A stretch of 6,904 nt of DNA from Propionibacteriaceae bacterium (GCA_030450535.1 JAKDIK010000145.1:1-6904); one strand, 5' to 3'. Positions 1-6,871 are shown, numbered from the stretch's first letter. The notes: generated by a model not told the origin, from the letters alone. Program-made: numbers and translations.

Positions 1-1406
<1,406 letters not shown>

Positions 1407-1410
1407 GTGA

Positions 1411-1419
1411 CCCCTCCCC
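1411..1419 (-). promoter_or_regulatory. Ribosome binding site of parC
   Basis: On the minus strand this reads GGGGAGGGG, and its GGAGG core sits 6 nt before the GTG at 1404-1406. It is the strongest Shine-Dalgarno in the window and fixes the parC start, although the frame stays open upstream to a stop at 1482-1484. Confidence 0.8.
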
Positions 1420-1463
1420 GGGCCGGCGGCCCCTTCGGTGCGGCGCGCCCACAGCGCCCCGGA

Positions 1464-1484
1464 ATTATCGCCCGGCCCATCCTA
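1464..1484 (-). promoter_or_regulatory. Candidate -10 elements for parC
   Basis: In the 120-bp gap between the App1 gene and parC, the minus strand carries GATAAT (1464-1469), a five-of-six match to TATAAT, in otherwise very GC-rich DNA. TAGGAT (1479-1484) lies 9 bp upstream and also fits TAnnnT. Either would give a 5' leader of about 50-70 nt. I see no clear -35 box at 16-18 bp, so this is a suggestion that parC can be transcribed independently of the App1 gene. Confidence 0.4.
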
Positions 1485-1526
1485 GGCAGGCTCGACGCCG
1501 GCGCCCGGACGCCGCACCGGCGCGGC

Positions 1527-2558
1527 TCAGAGGATGCCGAAGCGCTCCCGCGCCATCTGCAACAGCCCGCGGCCGTCCGGCGCGCGCACGACGGGGACGC
1601 TCGGCGCCGCCGCCTCGTCCTCCAGCATCGGCTCGGTGGTGCCGTGCGCGAGGTAGTGCTCGGCGGGGGAGAGCTGCCGGATCGCGATCCCCAACACCCG
1701 CTGCGGGTTGGCGGCGGCGAACTCGCGGTAGATCTCGGGGTCGTGCTGGCCGTCATCGCCGACGAGCAGCCAGCGGACGTTCGGGAAGTCCACGCTGAGC
1801 TGGAGCAGCGACATGCGCTTGTGCTCCTGCCCGGACCGGAACCAGCCGGTATTCGTGGGCCCCCAGTCGGTGAGGAGCATGGGCCCCTCGGGGTAGCGGT
1901 GCCGGCGCATGAAGCGGCGCAGGAAGCCGTGGGTGTTCCAGGCACCGGTCGAGAGGTAGAGGACGGGGGCGCCGGGGTAGCGCTGGCCGAAGGCCTCGTA
2001 GAAGACCGCCATGCCCGAGATCGCCTGCCGTGCGGCTTCGGTGCGGATGAACGAATTCCACGCCGCGATGAAGGGGCGCGGGAGCATGGTGGAGAGGATC
2101 GTGTCGTCGATGTCGCTCACGATGCCGACCTCGGCGTCCGGGGGCACGATCATCACGGGCACCTGGGCCGAGAAGTCCCCCGAAGCGACAGTCGCCATCA
2201 CCCATCCGGGCGGGGCGTCATGGTTGCGGACGCGGTGGTCGACGTAGCCGCCGCGGTCGGTCGTGCCCTGGACGACGGCGTCGCCGAGCCTGACCTCGTA
2301 GCGGGTGTGAACGCAGGCGGCGGTGAAGAAGTTGCGCCAGCCGCGGCGACTCAGGAACTCCTCGGCGGCCTTGCCGAGCTGGGTGTCGCTGAAGTCGGGG
2401 CTGAGCACGACGCGCGCGAGCACCCGGGCGAAACCGTCGTTGCCGTAGGCCGTGTAGGGAATGACTCGCTCGCGCCAGCCCAGGGCCCGGAAAAACTGCT
2501 CGAAACGGCGATCGAGGAACATCTCCACCCGCGCGGCGAAGAACGGCCGGTTGCTCAT
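1527..2558 (-). CDS. App1/DUF2183 family phosphatase (putative phosphatidate phosphatase)
   Basis: This 343-residue protein carries a C-terminal DUF2183 (App1) domain, a HAD-like phosphatase named after yeast App1, a Mg2+-dependent phosphatidate phosphatase. HAD signatures are visible in order. Motif I is SDIDDTI, with nucleophile D149 and D151. Motif II is YLSTGAWN with S203/T204. A lysine region follows (HKRMS, K247), and the metal-binding motif is VGDDGQHDPEIY with D268, D269 and D273. Residues 1-140 form the family's N-terminal region. There is no signal peptide or membrane helix, so it is probably cytosolic or peripheral. The ATG at 2558 is chosen because homology-like sequence starts there. 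The frame remains open upstream to 2735, but that stretch is low-quality and would overlap the divergent DUF5998 gene. The physiological substrate in bacteria is not shown by the sequence. It lies upstream of parC in the same orientation, 120 bp apart. Confidence 0.88.
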   Translation of the reverse strand: MSNRPFFAARVEMFLDRRFEQFFRALGWRERVIPYTAYGNDGFARVLARVVLSPDFSDTQLGKAAEEFLSRRGWRNFFTAACVHTRYEVRLGDAVVQGTTDRGGYVDHRVRNHDAPPGWVMATVASGDFSAQVPVMIVPPDAEVGIVSDIDDTILSTMLPRPFIAAWNSFIRTEAARQAISGMAVFYEAFGQRYPGAPVLYLSTGAWNTHGFLRRFMRRHRYPEGPMLLTDWGPTNTGWFRSGQEHKRMSLLQLSVDFPNVRWLLVGDDGQHDPEIYREFAAANPQRVLGIAIRQLSPAEHYLAHGTTEPMLEDEAAAPSVPVVRAPDGRGLLQMARERFGIL

Positions 2559-2566
2559 GGGCACCC

Positions 2567-2572
2567 ACCGTA
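2567..2572 (-). promoter_or_regulatory. Candidate -10 of the App1 gene, near-leaderless
   Basis: The minus strand reads TACGGT (TAnnnT) inside GTTACGGTG. It ends 8 nt before the ATG at 2558, so transcription would start at or within a couple of bases of the start codon. No convincing -35 or Shine-Dalgarno is present; GGTGGG right after it is the only purine-rich run. The same 9-mer occurs upstream of sepH. Confidence 0.3.
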
Positions 2573-2633
2573 ACGGACGCCGGCCGTCCCCCGACGCCTC
2601 CGCGTCCGTTTCGTGCGCCGGGGAACGGGGTGC

Positions 2634-2639
2634 GAGAAT
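2634..2639 (+). promoter_or_regulatory. Candidate -10 for the DUF5998 operon, possibly leaderless
   Basis: GAGAAT ends 6 nt before the ATG at 2646, the spacing expected if transcription begins on the start codon itself. This fits the lack of a Shine-Dalgarno in front of the gene. The hexamer matches TATAAT at four of six positions and no clear -35 box is visible, so support is weak. Confidence 0.28.
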
Positions 2640-2645
2640 GCCGCA

Positions 2646-3218
2646 ATGACCACCGGACAACTCCCCGCGGACCTGCACGAAGCGATCGTCACGTCGGGCT
2701 ACTTCCCGGAGTTCGTCGAGGCCACGGTGCGCCAAGCCCTCGGCGGCGAGGAGGTCGTGGACGCCCTAGTCCACCACGAGGCGACCTTCACCGCCAGCGA
2801 GGTGCACCGGCACGTCACCGTCCTCGTCCTCACCCCGACGCGTTTTCTCGTCTCGCACACCGACGACGGCGACGCCTCCGGCGCCCCCGGCCAAGCCCTC
2901 ACCACCACGGAGGTGGTGGGGCTGGCTCAGATCCGGTCGGTGGCGCTGACGCAGGCCGCCGCCCGCCCGGAACGGTACGGACGCGGCACCGAGGGTGCGC
3001 TCGCCGAGGCTTGGCTCGTGGTCAACTGGGGCGCCGCCCGCCGCCTGGAGTTGGAGCCCGCAGCGTGCGCCGATCCCACCTGCGACGCCGACCACGGCTA
3101 CACCGGCCAGCAACTGGCTGACGACCTGAGCGTCCGGATGAGCGCCGCCGCCGACGGAGATGCCGCGCTGGCCGCCCTCGTCCGCTTCGGCTCCCTGCTG
3201 CAGCGCAAGTGCGGCTGA
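2646..3218 (+). CDS. DUF5998 family protein, function unknown
   Basis: This is a 190-residue soluble protein that I place in the DUF5998 family of actinobacteria from its overall pattern and from its position upstream of the phosphodiesterase and thymidine kinase genes. Visible features are an N-terminal helical segment (PADLHEAIVTSGYFPEFVEA, 7-26) and a beta-rich middle with VTVLVLTPTRFLVSHTDD (57-74). The segment TTEVVGLAQIRSVAL (87-101) has a PH-like 'TP-R-hh-H...TTEhV-L--I--V' rhythm. A Cys/Asp/His-rich patch follows at 141-154 (CADPTCDADHGYTG). I know of no assigned function, and a role in metal or ligand binding at C141, C146 and H150 is only inferred. The ATG at 2646 is chosen over an in-frame start at 2613 because the extra 11 residues (MRRGTGCENAA) look unrelated and run into the divergent promoter region. 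It is the first gene of a three-gene operon. Confidence 0.8.
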   Translation: MTTGQLPADLHEAIVTSGYFPEFVEATVRQALGGEEVVDALVHHEATFTASEVHRHVTVLVLTPTRFLVSHTDDGDASGAPGQALTTTEVVGLAQIRSVALTQAAARPERYGRGTEGALAEAWLVVNWGAARRLELEPAACADPTCDADHGYTGQQLADDLSVRMSAAADGDAALAALVRFGSLLQRKCG

Positions 3219-3219
3219 C

Positions 3220-4350
3220 GTGGGCGCCGAGACCCCGCTGGTCCCCGACTACGGCCGTTCGACGCTGGCCGACGTGTTCGGCAGCGTCGCGACCTCGCTC
3301 GGGGTGGACGGCTGGCCGGACCCCCTGAGCCTGCCGGCCAGCAGGCGCTGGGTGATCCTGCTCATCGACGGGCTGGGGGACGCCAACCTGGCGGCCGCGG
3401 ACGACTGCGCGCCGTACCTCAGCGAGCTGCGCGCCGCGCAGGGCCGCACGATCACCAGCGCCGCCCCGAGCACGACCGCCACCTCGATCACGAGCCTCGG
3501 CACGGGCCTGCCGCCGGGCGAGCACGGCATCGTCGGCTACTCGTTTCGCAACCCCGTCTCCGGCGGCCTGCTCAACGCGCTCGCCTGGGAGCGGGAGCTG
3601 TCGGCGCTGGACGTCCAACCCCGCCTGACCGGCTTCGAACGGCTCGCGCGCAGCGGCATCGATCTCACCAATGTGGGCCTGGCCCGGTTCCAGGGCACGG
3701 GGCTCACCGAGTGTGCGCTGCGCGGTGCCCGCTTCCGGCCGGTGCCCCAGGAGGAGGACCACGCCTCCCGCATCGAGCAGGTGGTGGACGCCGCCGCGTC
3801 CGGGGAGGCGTCCCTGGTGTATTTCTACGAGCGTGAACTCGACCACACCGGCCACGGCGAGGGCTGGCAGTCGAGCACCTGGCGCCACGCGCTGCGGCGT
3901 GTCGACAACCTGGCGCGCCGGTTGCGCGACCGGCTGCCCGACGACGTCTCGTTGCTCATCACCGGCGACCACGGCATGGTGGACAGCCCACGGGAGAGCT
4001 GGCTGATCGCCGAGGATGTGCCCGGTCTGCTTGACGACGTGACGCTGCTGGCCGGCGAAGGACGTTTCCGGCAGCTGTACGCCGAGCCGGGCCGCGTGGG
4101 CGACGTGGCACGCCGGTGGGCGAGTGCGCTGGGCGAGCGCGCCTGGGTGGTCACCCGCGACGAGGCGATCGCGGGGGGTTGGTTCGGCCCGAACGTCGGC
4201 CGCAACGCCGAACGCATCGGCGACGTGCTGGTGCTGCTGCGCGACGACGGCGCCGTCATGACGCGCTCCCAGCCGAAGGAGTTCGGGCTCGTGGGCATGC
4301 ACGGCTCGCTCACCGACGCCGAGATGCGCGTCCCGCTGCTGGTGGGCTGA
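3220..4350 (+). CDS. Alkaline phosphatase superfamily phosphodiesterase / nucleotide pyrophosphatase
   Basis: This 376-residue enzyme belongs to the type I phosphodiesterase/nucleotide pyrophosphatase branch of the alkaline phosphatase superfamily, whose members hydrolyse phosphoesters with two metal ions. The metal ligands and active-site motifs appear in order. First is VILLIDGLGD with D50. The nucleophile motif APSTTATSITSLGTG has T85 or T86 as the likely nucleophile. GLPPGEHG follows with H102. ELDHTGHG gives D208 and H212, ITGDHGMVD gives D250 and H251, and GMHGSLTDAEMRVPLLV gives H361. No signal peptide or membrane segment is seen, so it is predicted to be cytoplasmic, unlike the exported NPP enzymes. 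The start is a GTG one base after the preceding stop (TGAcGTG) with no good Shine-Dalgarno, suggesting translational coupling to the DUF5998 gene. Substrate is unknown; a nucleotide or nucleotide-sugar substrate is plausible given the adjacent thymidine kinase. Confidence 0.88.
   Translation: MGAETPLVPDYGRSTLADVFGSVATSLGVDGWPDPLSLPASRRWVILLIDGLGDANLAAADDCAPYLSELRAAQGRTITSAAPSTTATSITSLGTGLPPGEHGIVGYSFRNPVSGGLLNALAWERELSALDVQPRLTGFERLARSGIDLTNVGLARFQGTGLTECALRGARFRPVPQEEDHASRIEQVVDAAASGEASLVYFYERELDHTGHGEGWQSSTWRHALRRVDNLARRLRDRLPDDVSLLITGDHGMVDSPRESWLIAEDVPGLLDDVTLLAGEGRFRQLYAEPGRVGDVARRWASALGERAWVVTRDEAIAGGWFGPNVGRNAERIGDVLVLLRDDGAVMTRSQPKEFGLVGMHGSLTDAEMRVPLLVG
4341..4346 (+). promoter_or_regulatory. 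Ribosome binding site of the thymidine kinase gene, inside the upstream gene
   Basis: GGTGGG lies 5 nt before the GTG at 4352 and sits within the last codons of the phosphodiesterase gene. It supports this start and continued ribosome loading at the TGAcGTG junction. Confidence 0.5.
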
Positions 4351-4351
4351 C

Positions 4352-4999
4352 GTGGCCGAGCTGATCTACTTCACGGGCCCGATGAACTGCGGGAAGTCGA
4401 CCCTCGCGCTGCAGGTGGACGACACCGAGCGCTCGGCCGGACGCCGCGGCCTGCTGTTCACCTGCTTCGACCGCGGCGGGGAGGCCCAGATCTCATCGCG
4501 GATCGGTCTCGCCGCGCCGGCCATCGAGGTGACCCCCGGTCTGGACCTGTGGCAGCGCATCACCGACGAGCTCACCGCCGGCCACCGCGTCGACTACCTC
4601 GTCTGCGACGAGGCGCAGTTCTACACGGCAACCCACGTGGACGACCTCGCCCGGATCGTGGACGAGCTCGGCATCGACGTCTCGTGCTTCGGCATTCTGG
4701 CCGACTTTCGCACCACGCTGTTCCCGGGGTCGGCCCGGCTCGTCGAGCTGGCCGACCGCATCGAGATGCTGCCCGTGCGCCCGCGCTGCTGGTGCGGCGA
4801 GACCGCGACCCACAATGCGCGGGTCGTCGACGGGGAGATGGTCGTCGAAGGCGCTCAGATCGCGGTCGGCGACACGGAGTCGGGTGCCGCCGGGCAGGTC
4901 GCCTACGAGGTGCTCTGCCGCCGGCATCACCGTCAGCGGCTGCCCCGCTCGCGCTCCGGCGCCGCGACGCCCGAACCCCTGCCGTTCGACCGGGAGTGA
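4352..4999 (+). CDS. tdk: Thymidine kinase (type II TK1 family)
   Basis: This cytosolic salvage enzyme phosphorylates thymidine to dTMP with ATP. The 215-residue product has the family layout. The Walker A loop is GPMNCGKST (9-17, K15). The Walker B and catalytic region is VCDEAQF, with D86 and catalytic E87. The segment GILADFRTTLFPGS (114-127) corresponds to the family's G-x3-DFR motif. A structural zinc site is suggested by RCWCGETATHNAR (C146, C148) plus LCRRHH (C189, H192). The lid and thymidine-binding part is AQIAVGDTES (168-177) with YEVLCRRH after it. Length is close to normal, with about 20 basic or disordered residues at the C-terminus. The GTG start sits one base after the preceding stop and is preceded by GGTGGG. 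It is the last gene of the operon; its stop is 8 bp from the stop of convergent sepH. Confidence 0.94.
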   Translation: MAELIYFTGPMNCGKSTLALQVDDTERSAGRRGLLFTCFDRGGEAQISSRIGLAAPAIEVTPGLDLWQRITDELTAGHRVDYLVCDEAQFYTATHVDDLARIVDELGIDVSCFGILADFRTTLFPGSARLVELADRIEMLPVRPRCWCGETATHNARVVDGEMVVEGAQIAVGDTESGAAGQVAYEVLCRRHHRQRLPRSRSGAATPEPLPFDRE

Positions 5000-5007
5000 C
5001 GCGCGGG

Positions 5008-6273
5008 TCAGCCGTCCCTGGGCGTGGTGGGGCCGCCGAACACGATCTCGTCCCAACTGGGAACCGAGGCCCGCTTGCGCCGGGGCTTCGGTGGCGGCGG
5101 GGGAGCCACGTCGTCGTCGATGAGTGAGAGCTGCTCGGGCTCGGTGGGCGCGGGGACGAAAGGCTCGTGCTGCTGCGGTGCGGCGCTGTCGGGTTCGGGA
5201 GCGGGCACCCCCTCGGGCGTCTGGTCCTCGGCGGCCACATCCGGCTGGGTGGGTTCGGGAGCGGGCACCCCCTGGGGCATCTGATCCTCGGCGGCCACGT
5301 CCGGCTGGGCGGGTTCGGGAGTGGTGTCACCGGGGTGCTCGGAGTGCTGGGGGGTTTCGGACTGCGGTTCGGCGTCCACGACCGGGAGGCTGTCCTGGAT
5401 CGGATGCACGAGACCCGCGTAGATCTTGACCGAATCCTCGGCGAAGCTGGAGAGCATGTCGTAGAGCACGTCGAGATCGGTGTCGCTGGCCGGCACGATC
5501 TCGACCACGCCGTCCACCTCGGTCAGCTCGGCCTCGAAGTAGGCATCCTCCAGATCGACCTCCGCCCCGTCGGGCTCTGCCCCGTCGGACTCTGCCCCGT
5601 CGGACTCTGCCCCGTCGGACTCTGCGCCCGCGGCGGGCTCGCGAGCCGCCGCCTGAGGAGGGGGCGTCGGCTCGGGTCCGGTGGTGGGGTCAACCGAGGA
5701 ATCGGTGACGGCGTCGCGCGCCGGCGCGTGCGCCAGGGGCGTGACGGTCGCGACCGGGCCGGAGTCGGAGTCGGGCGACGCCTCGGGGGCGCTGGATTGC
5801 AGGGCACGCACGAGCGCGAGCTGATCGTCGGCGGGGGCGTCCCCCTCGTGGGCGGGCACCAGCTCGCCGACGATGACGCGCGCCGCGTCGTTGGCCGCGA
5901 CGGCGAAGCGGCCGGACTGGTCGTAGGTGAAGTCAGCGACGCGCTCGCCGTCCGCCTCGAACCGGGCTCGGACGCGCCAGCGGCGGTCCTCGAGCTTCCA
6001 GGCGTCCCAGGCCACGGTGTCGGCATCCACGCCGCGCGGCTGCAGGTACTCGCCGATGGCGGTGCGCAGCAGGCGATGCGAGGCGGTCTCGCCGCGCCGC
6101 CGCACCGGGTGCGTCCGGGCGAGGCCCGCGATGTGATCGCGCTCGGCGAGGACCGGCGCCGCGAAGGCGTCGATGCGTTCAACGGGGACACCGGCCGCGG
6201 CGGCGACGTCGTCGGGCGACTCGCCCGCGCGAATGCGCGCCTGGATGTCGCGGGGCCGCAGGGCACTGTCCAT
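5008..6273 (-). CDS. sepH: Cell-division protein SepH (DUF3071), N-terminally short form
   Basis: SepH stimulates FtsZ filament assembly in actinobacteria. From the ATG at 6273 the 421-residue product opens with MDSALRPRDIQARIRAG, the family's helix-turn-helix part (about 5-45, G28 at the turn). It continues through the rest of DUF3071 (VLAERDHIAG, HPVRRRGE, VAWDAWKLEDRRW, DFTYDQSGRFAVAANDAA) to about residue 140. A long acidic, proline-rich linker follows (about 141-390), containing two in-frame repeat arrays and a non-repeated island at 241-293. The conserved basic C-terminus is KPRRKRASVPSWDEIVFG (396-413). The odd point is that the roughly 55 residues preceding the HTH in Streptomyces-type SepH are absent. 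Upstream in-frame codons to 6462 show no resemblance and include a region with a good -10 box. No strong Shine-Dalgarno is present (GGAAG 10 nt before ATG). The family call is secure; the start is fairly secure. Confidence 0.9.
   Translation of the reverse strand: MDSALRPRDIQARIRAGESPDDVAAAAGVPVERIDAFAAPVLAERDHIAGLARTHPVRRRGETASHRLLRTAIGEYLQPRGVDADTVAWDAWKLEDRRWRVRARFEADGERVADFTYDQSGRFAVAANDAARVIVGELVPAHEGDAPADDQLALVRALQSSAPEASPDSDSGPVATVTPLAHAPARDAVTDSSVDPTTGPEPTPPPQAAAREPAAGAESDGAESDGAESDGAEPDGAEVDLEDAYFEAELTEVDGVVEIVPASDTDLDVLYDMLSSFAEDSVKIYAGLVHPIQDSLPVVDAEPQSETPQHSEHPGDTTPEPAQPDVAAEDQMPQGVPAPEPTQPDVAAEDQTPEGVPAPEPDSAAPQQHEPFVPAPTEPEQLSLIDDDVAPPPPPKPRRKRASVPSWDEIVFGGPTTPRDG
5191..5322 (-). 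repeat. 60-bp tandem repeat inside sepH (20-residue units)
   Basis: Two full units (5191-5250 and 5251-5310) and a partial third (5311-5322) have a period of exactly 60 bp with few mismatches. They encode two near-identical 20-residue units, each built around QPDVAAED, then Q-M/T-P-Q/E-GVP and ending in APEP, in the Pro/Glu-rich linker of SepH. The in-frame period argues for expansion by slippage or unequal exchange within a disordered linker. Confidence 0.9.
5561..5620 (-). repeat. 15-bp tandem repeat inside sepH (GAESD pentapeptides)
   Basis: Four consecutive 15-bp units, three of them identical (5576-5590, 5591-5605, 5606-5620), encode an acidic GAE-S/P-D pentapeptide run at about residues 217-238 of SepH. 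The array is in frame and lies in the disordered linker. Confidence 0.9.
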
Positions 6274-6311
6274 GTTCTCGAATCTTCCGGTGGGCGAAGG
6301 GCTTGCACCGT

Positions 6312-6317
6312 AACCTA
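6312..6317 (-). promoter_or_regulatory. Candidate -10 of sepH
   Basis: The minus strand reads TAGGTT, directly followed by ACGGT, giving two overlapping TAnnnT matches (TAGGTT at 6312-6317 and TACGGT at 6307-6312). The predicted transcript would start near 6300-6306, about 30 nt upstream of the ATG at 6273. A promoter here would exclude an N-terminally extended SepH. No good -35 at 17 bp was found. Confidence 0.42.
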
Positions 6318-6355
6318 CCCTGAGCCGGGGGGCCAGCGGCCGTAACACCCCGGTC

Positions 6356-6370
6356 CCCACCCCCGGTGGG
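6356..6370. promoter_or_regulatory. Inverted repeat in the sepH/DUF4193 divergent region
   Basis: CCCACC and GGTGGG are perfect complementary 6-bp arms around a CCC spacer. The site lies between the candidate sepH -10 and the candidate DUF4193 -10, a position suited to an operator. A chance hairpin in GC-rich DNA is equally possible. Confidence 0.3.
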
Positions 6371-6389
6371 TGGGCGCGAGCTTGACCGG

Positions 6390-6400
6390 TGTGATATATG
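6390..6400 (+). promoter_or_regulatory. Candidate extended -10 of the DUF4193 gene
   Basis: TGTGATATATG is the most AT-rich stretch of the intergenic region. TGA followed by TATATG (6395-6400) resembles an extended -10 element, giving a leader of about 48 nt. TTGACC at 6382-6387 resembles a -35 box but is only 7 bp away, so it cannot pair with this -10. Confidence 0.35.
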
Positions 6401-6411
6401 TGCGTGCGCAC
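6400..6411. promoter_or_regulatory. GTGCG-TG-CGCAC inverted repeat at the DUF4193 predicted transcription start
   Basis: Perfect 5-bp arms with a 2-bp centre immediately downstream of the candidate -10. It could be a repressor operator or a chance match; short palindromes are common in this base composition. Confidence 0.22.
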
Positions 6412-6443
6412 CCCGACCGCAACCAGCCAGCCCTCAGTGGACA

Positions 6444-6451
6444 GAAAAGGA
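6444..6451 (+). promoter_or_regulatory. Ribosome binding site of the DUF4193 gene
   Basis: GAAAAGGA ends 3 nt before the ATG at 6455. It is the only purine-rich run nearby and supports that start over the in-frame ATG at 6398. Confidence 0.7.
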
Positions 6452-6454
6452 ACC

Positions 6455-6751
6455 ATGGCCACGGATTACGACGCTCCTCGCAAGACCGACGAGGAGAGCG
6501 AAGACAGCATCGAGGAACTCAAGAGCCGGCGCAACGACAAGAACTCCGGCAAGGTCGACGAGGACGAGGTCGAGGCCGCGGAGGCCTTCGAGCTCCCCGG
6601 CGCCGACCTCTCCCACGAGGAACTCACCGTGCGCGTCCTGCCCCGGCAGGCGAACGAATTCACCTGCGCGAGCTGCTTTTTGGTGAAGCACCGCAGCCAA
6701 GTGGCCGAGGAGCGCAACGGCCAGCTCTACTGCGTGGACTGCGCTGGCTGA
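6455..6751 (+). CDS. DUF4193 family small zinc-ribbon protein
   Basis: This 98-residue acidic protein is of the actinobacterial DUF4193 type, with no established function that I know of. The first 50 residues are highly charged and probably disordered (ATDYDAPRKTDEES..., then an Asp/Glu-rich stretch at 34-46). The segment FELPGADLSHEELTVRVLPRQANEF (45-69) leads into a compact zinc-ribbon-like end. That end has FTCASCFLVKHRSQVA (C71, C74) and LYCVDC (C93, C96), two CxxC knuckles expected to bind one Zn2+. It has no signal peptide or membrane helix. It is divergent from sepH across 181 bp and monocistronic as far as the window shows. A role as a small nucleic-acid- or RNA-polymerase-associated protein is a guess based only on the acidic tail plus zinc ribbon. 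The start is set by GAAAAGGA and by the family-like MATDYDAPR opening. Confidence 0.87.
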   Translation: MATDYDAPRKTDEESEDSIEELKSRRNDKNSGKVDEDEVEAAEAFELPGADLSHEELTVRVLPRQANEFTCASCFLVKHRSQVAEERNGQLYCVDCAG

Positions 6752-6810
6752 CCCCCGCAGGGCCGCCCGGCCACGGCGCGGACCCACTCGACCCACCCGG
6801 CACCACGGCC

Positions 6811-6849
6811 ACCCACACGGCGTCCACACACACGGCGTCCACCCACACG
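6811..6849. repeat. 15-bp CAC-rich tandem repeat downstream of the DUF4193 gene
   Basis: Units 6811-6825 and 6826-6840 differ at one base and share ACACGGCGTCC; a partial third unit runs to 6849. The region 6752-6904 is otherwise without a gene I can support. It contains no minus-strand stop triplet in any frame, so no minus-strand gene ends within it. Confidence 0.75.
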
Positions 6850-6871
6850 ATGACCACCCAATAGGGACGCG

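Noticed and set aside
1511..1526. GCCGC...GCGGC hairpin after the App1 stop as a terminator
   Set aside because: Only a 5-bp stem with no T-tract; such hairpins are expected by chance at this GC content.
2559..2735. N-terminal extension of the App1 protein by 59 residues
   Set aside because: The extra residues are not family-like and would overlap the divergent DUF5998 gene by about 90 bp; the ATG at 2558 begins the recognisable protein.
3022..4302. 426-codon minus-strand frame opposite the phosphodiesterase gene
   Set aside because: Antisense shadow with Arg/Ala/His/Gln-rich composition; the plus strand encodes a complete set of alkaline phosphatase superfamily motifs.
5191..5322. 60-bp periodic repeat considered as a CRISPR array
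   Set aside because: Units are contiguous with no unique spacers, have no conserved palindromic repeat, and lie in frame within sepH; no cas gene is near.
5167..6345. 392-codon plus-strand frame opposite sepH with repeated GLCPVGLCPV
   Set aside because: The repeats are the complement of the SepH GAESD array and the rest is a Gly/Arg/Val-rich shadow.
6274..6462. N-terminal extension of SepH up to 6462 to supply the missing segment
   Set aside because: The translated extension has no SepH-like pattern, spans the candidate sepH promoter and overlaps the start of the DUF4193 gene.
6370..6864. Plus-strand frame through the DUF4193 gene ending in a THTAS-type repeat
   Set aside because: It is out of frame with the zinc-ribbon protein, lacks a ribosome site at its start and has no family-like sequence.
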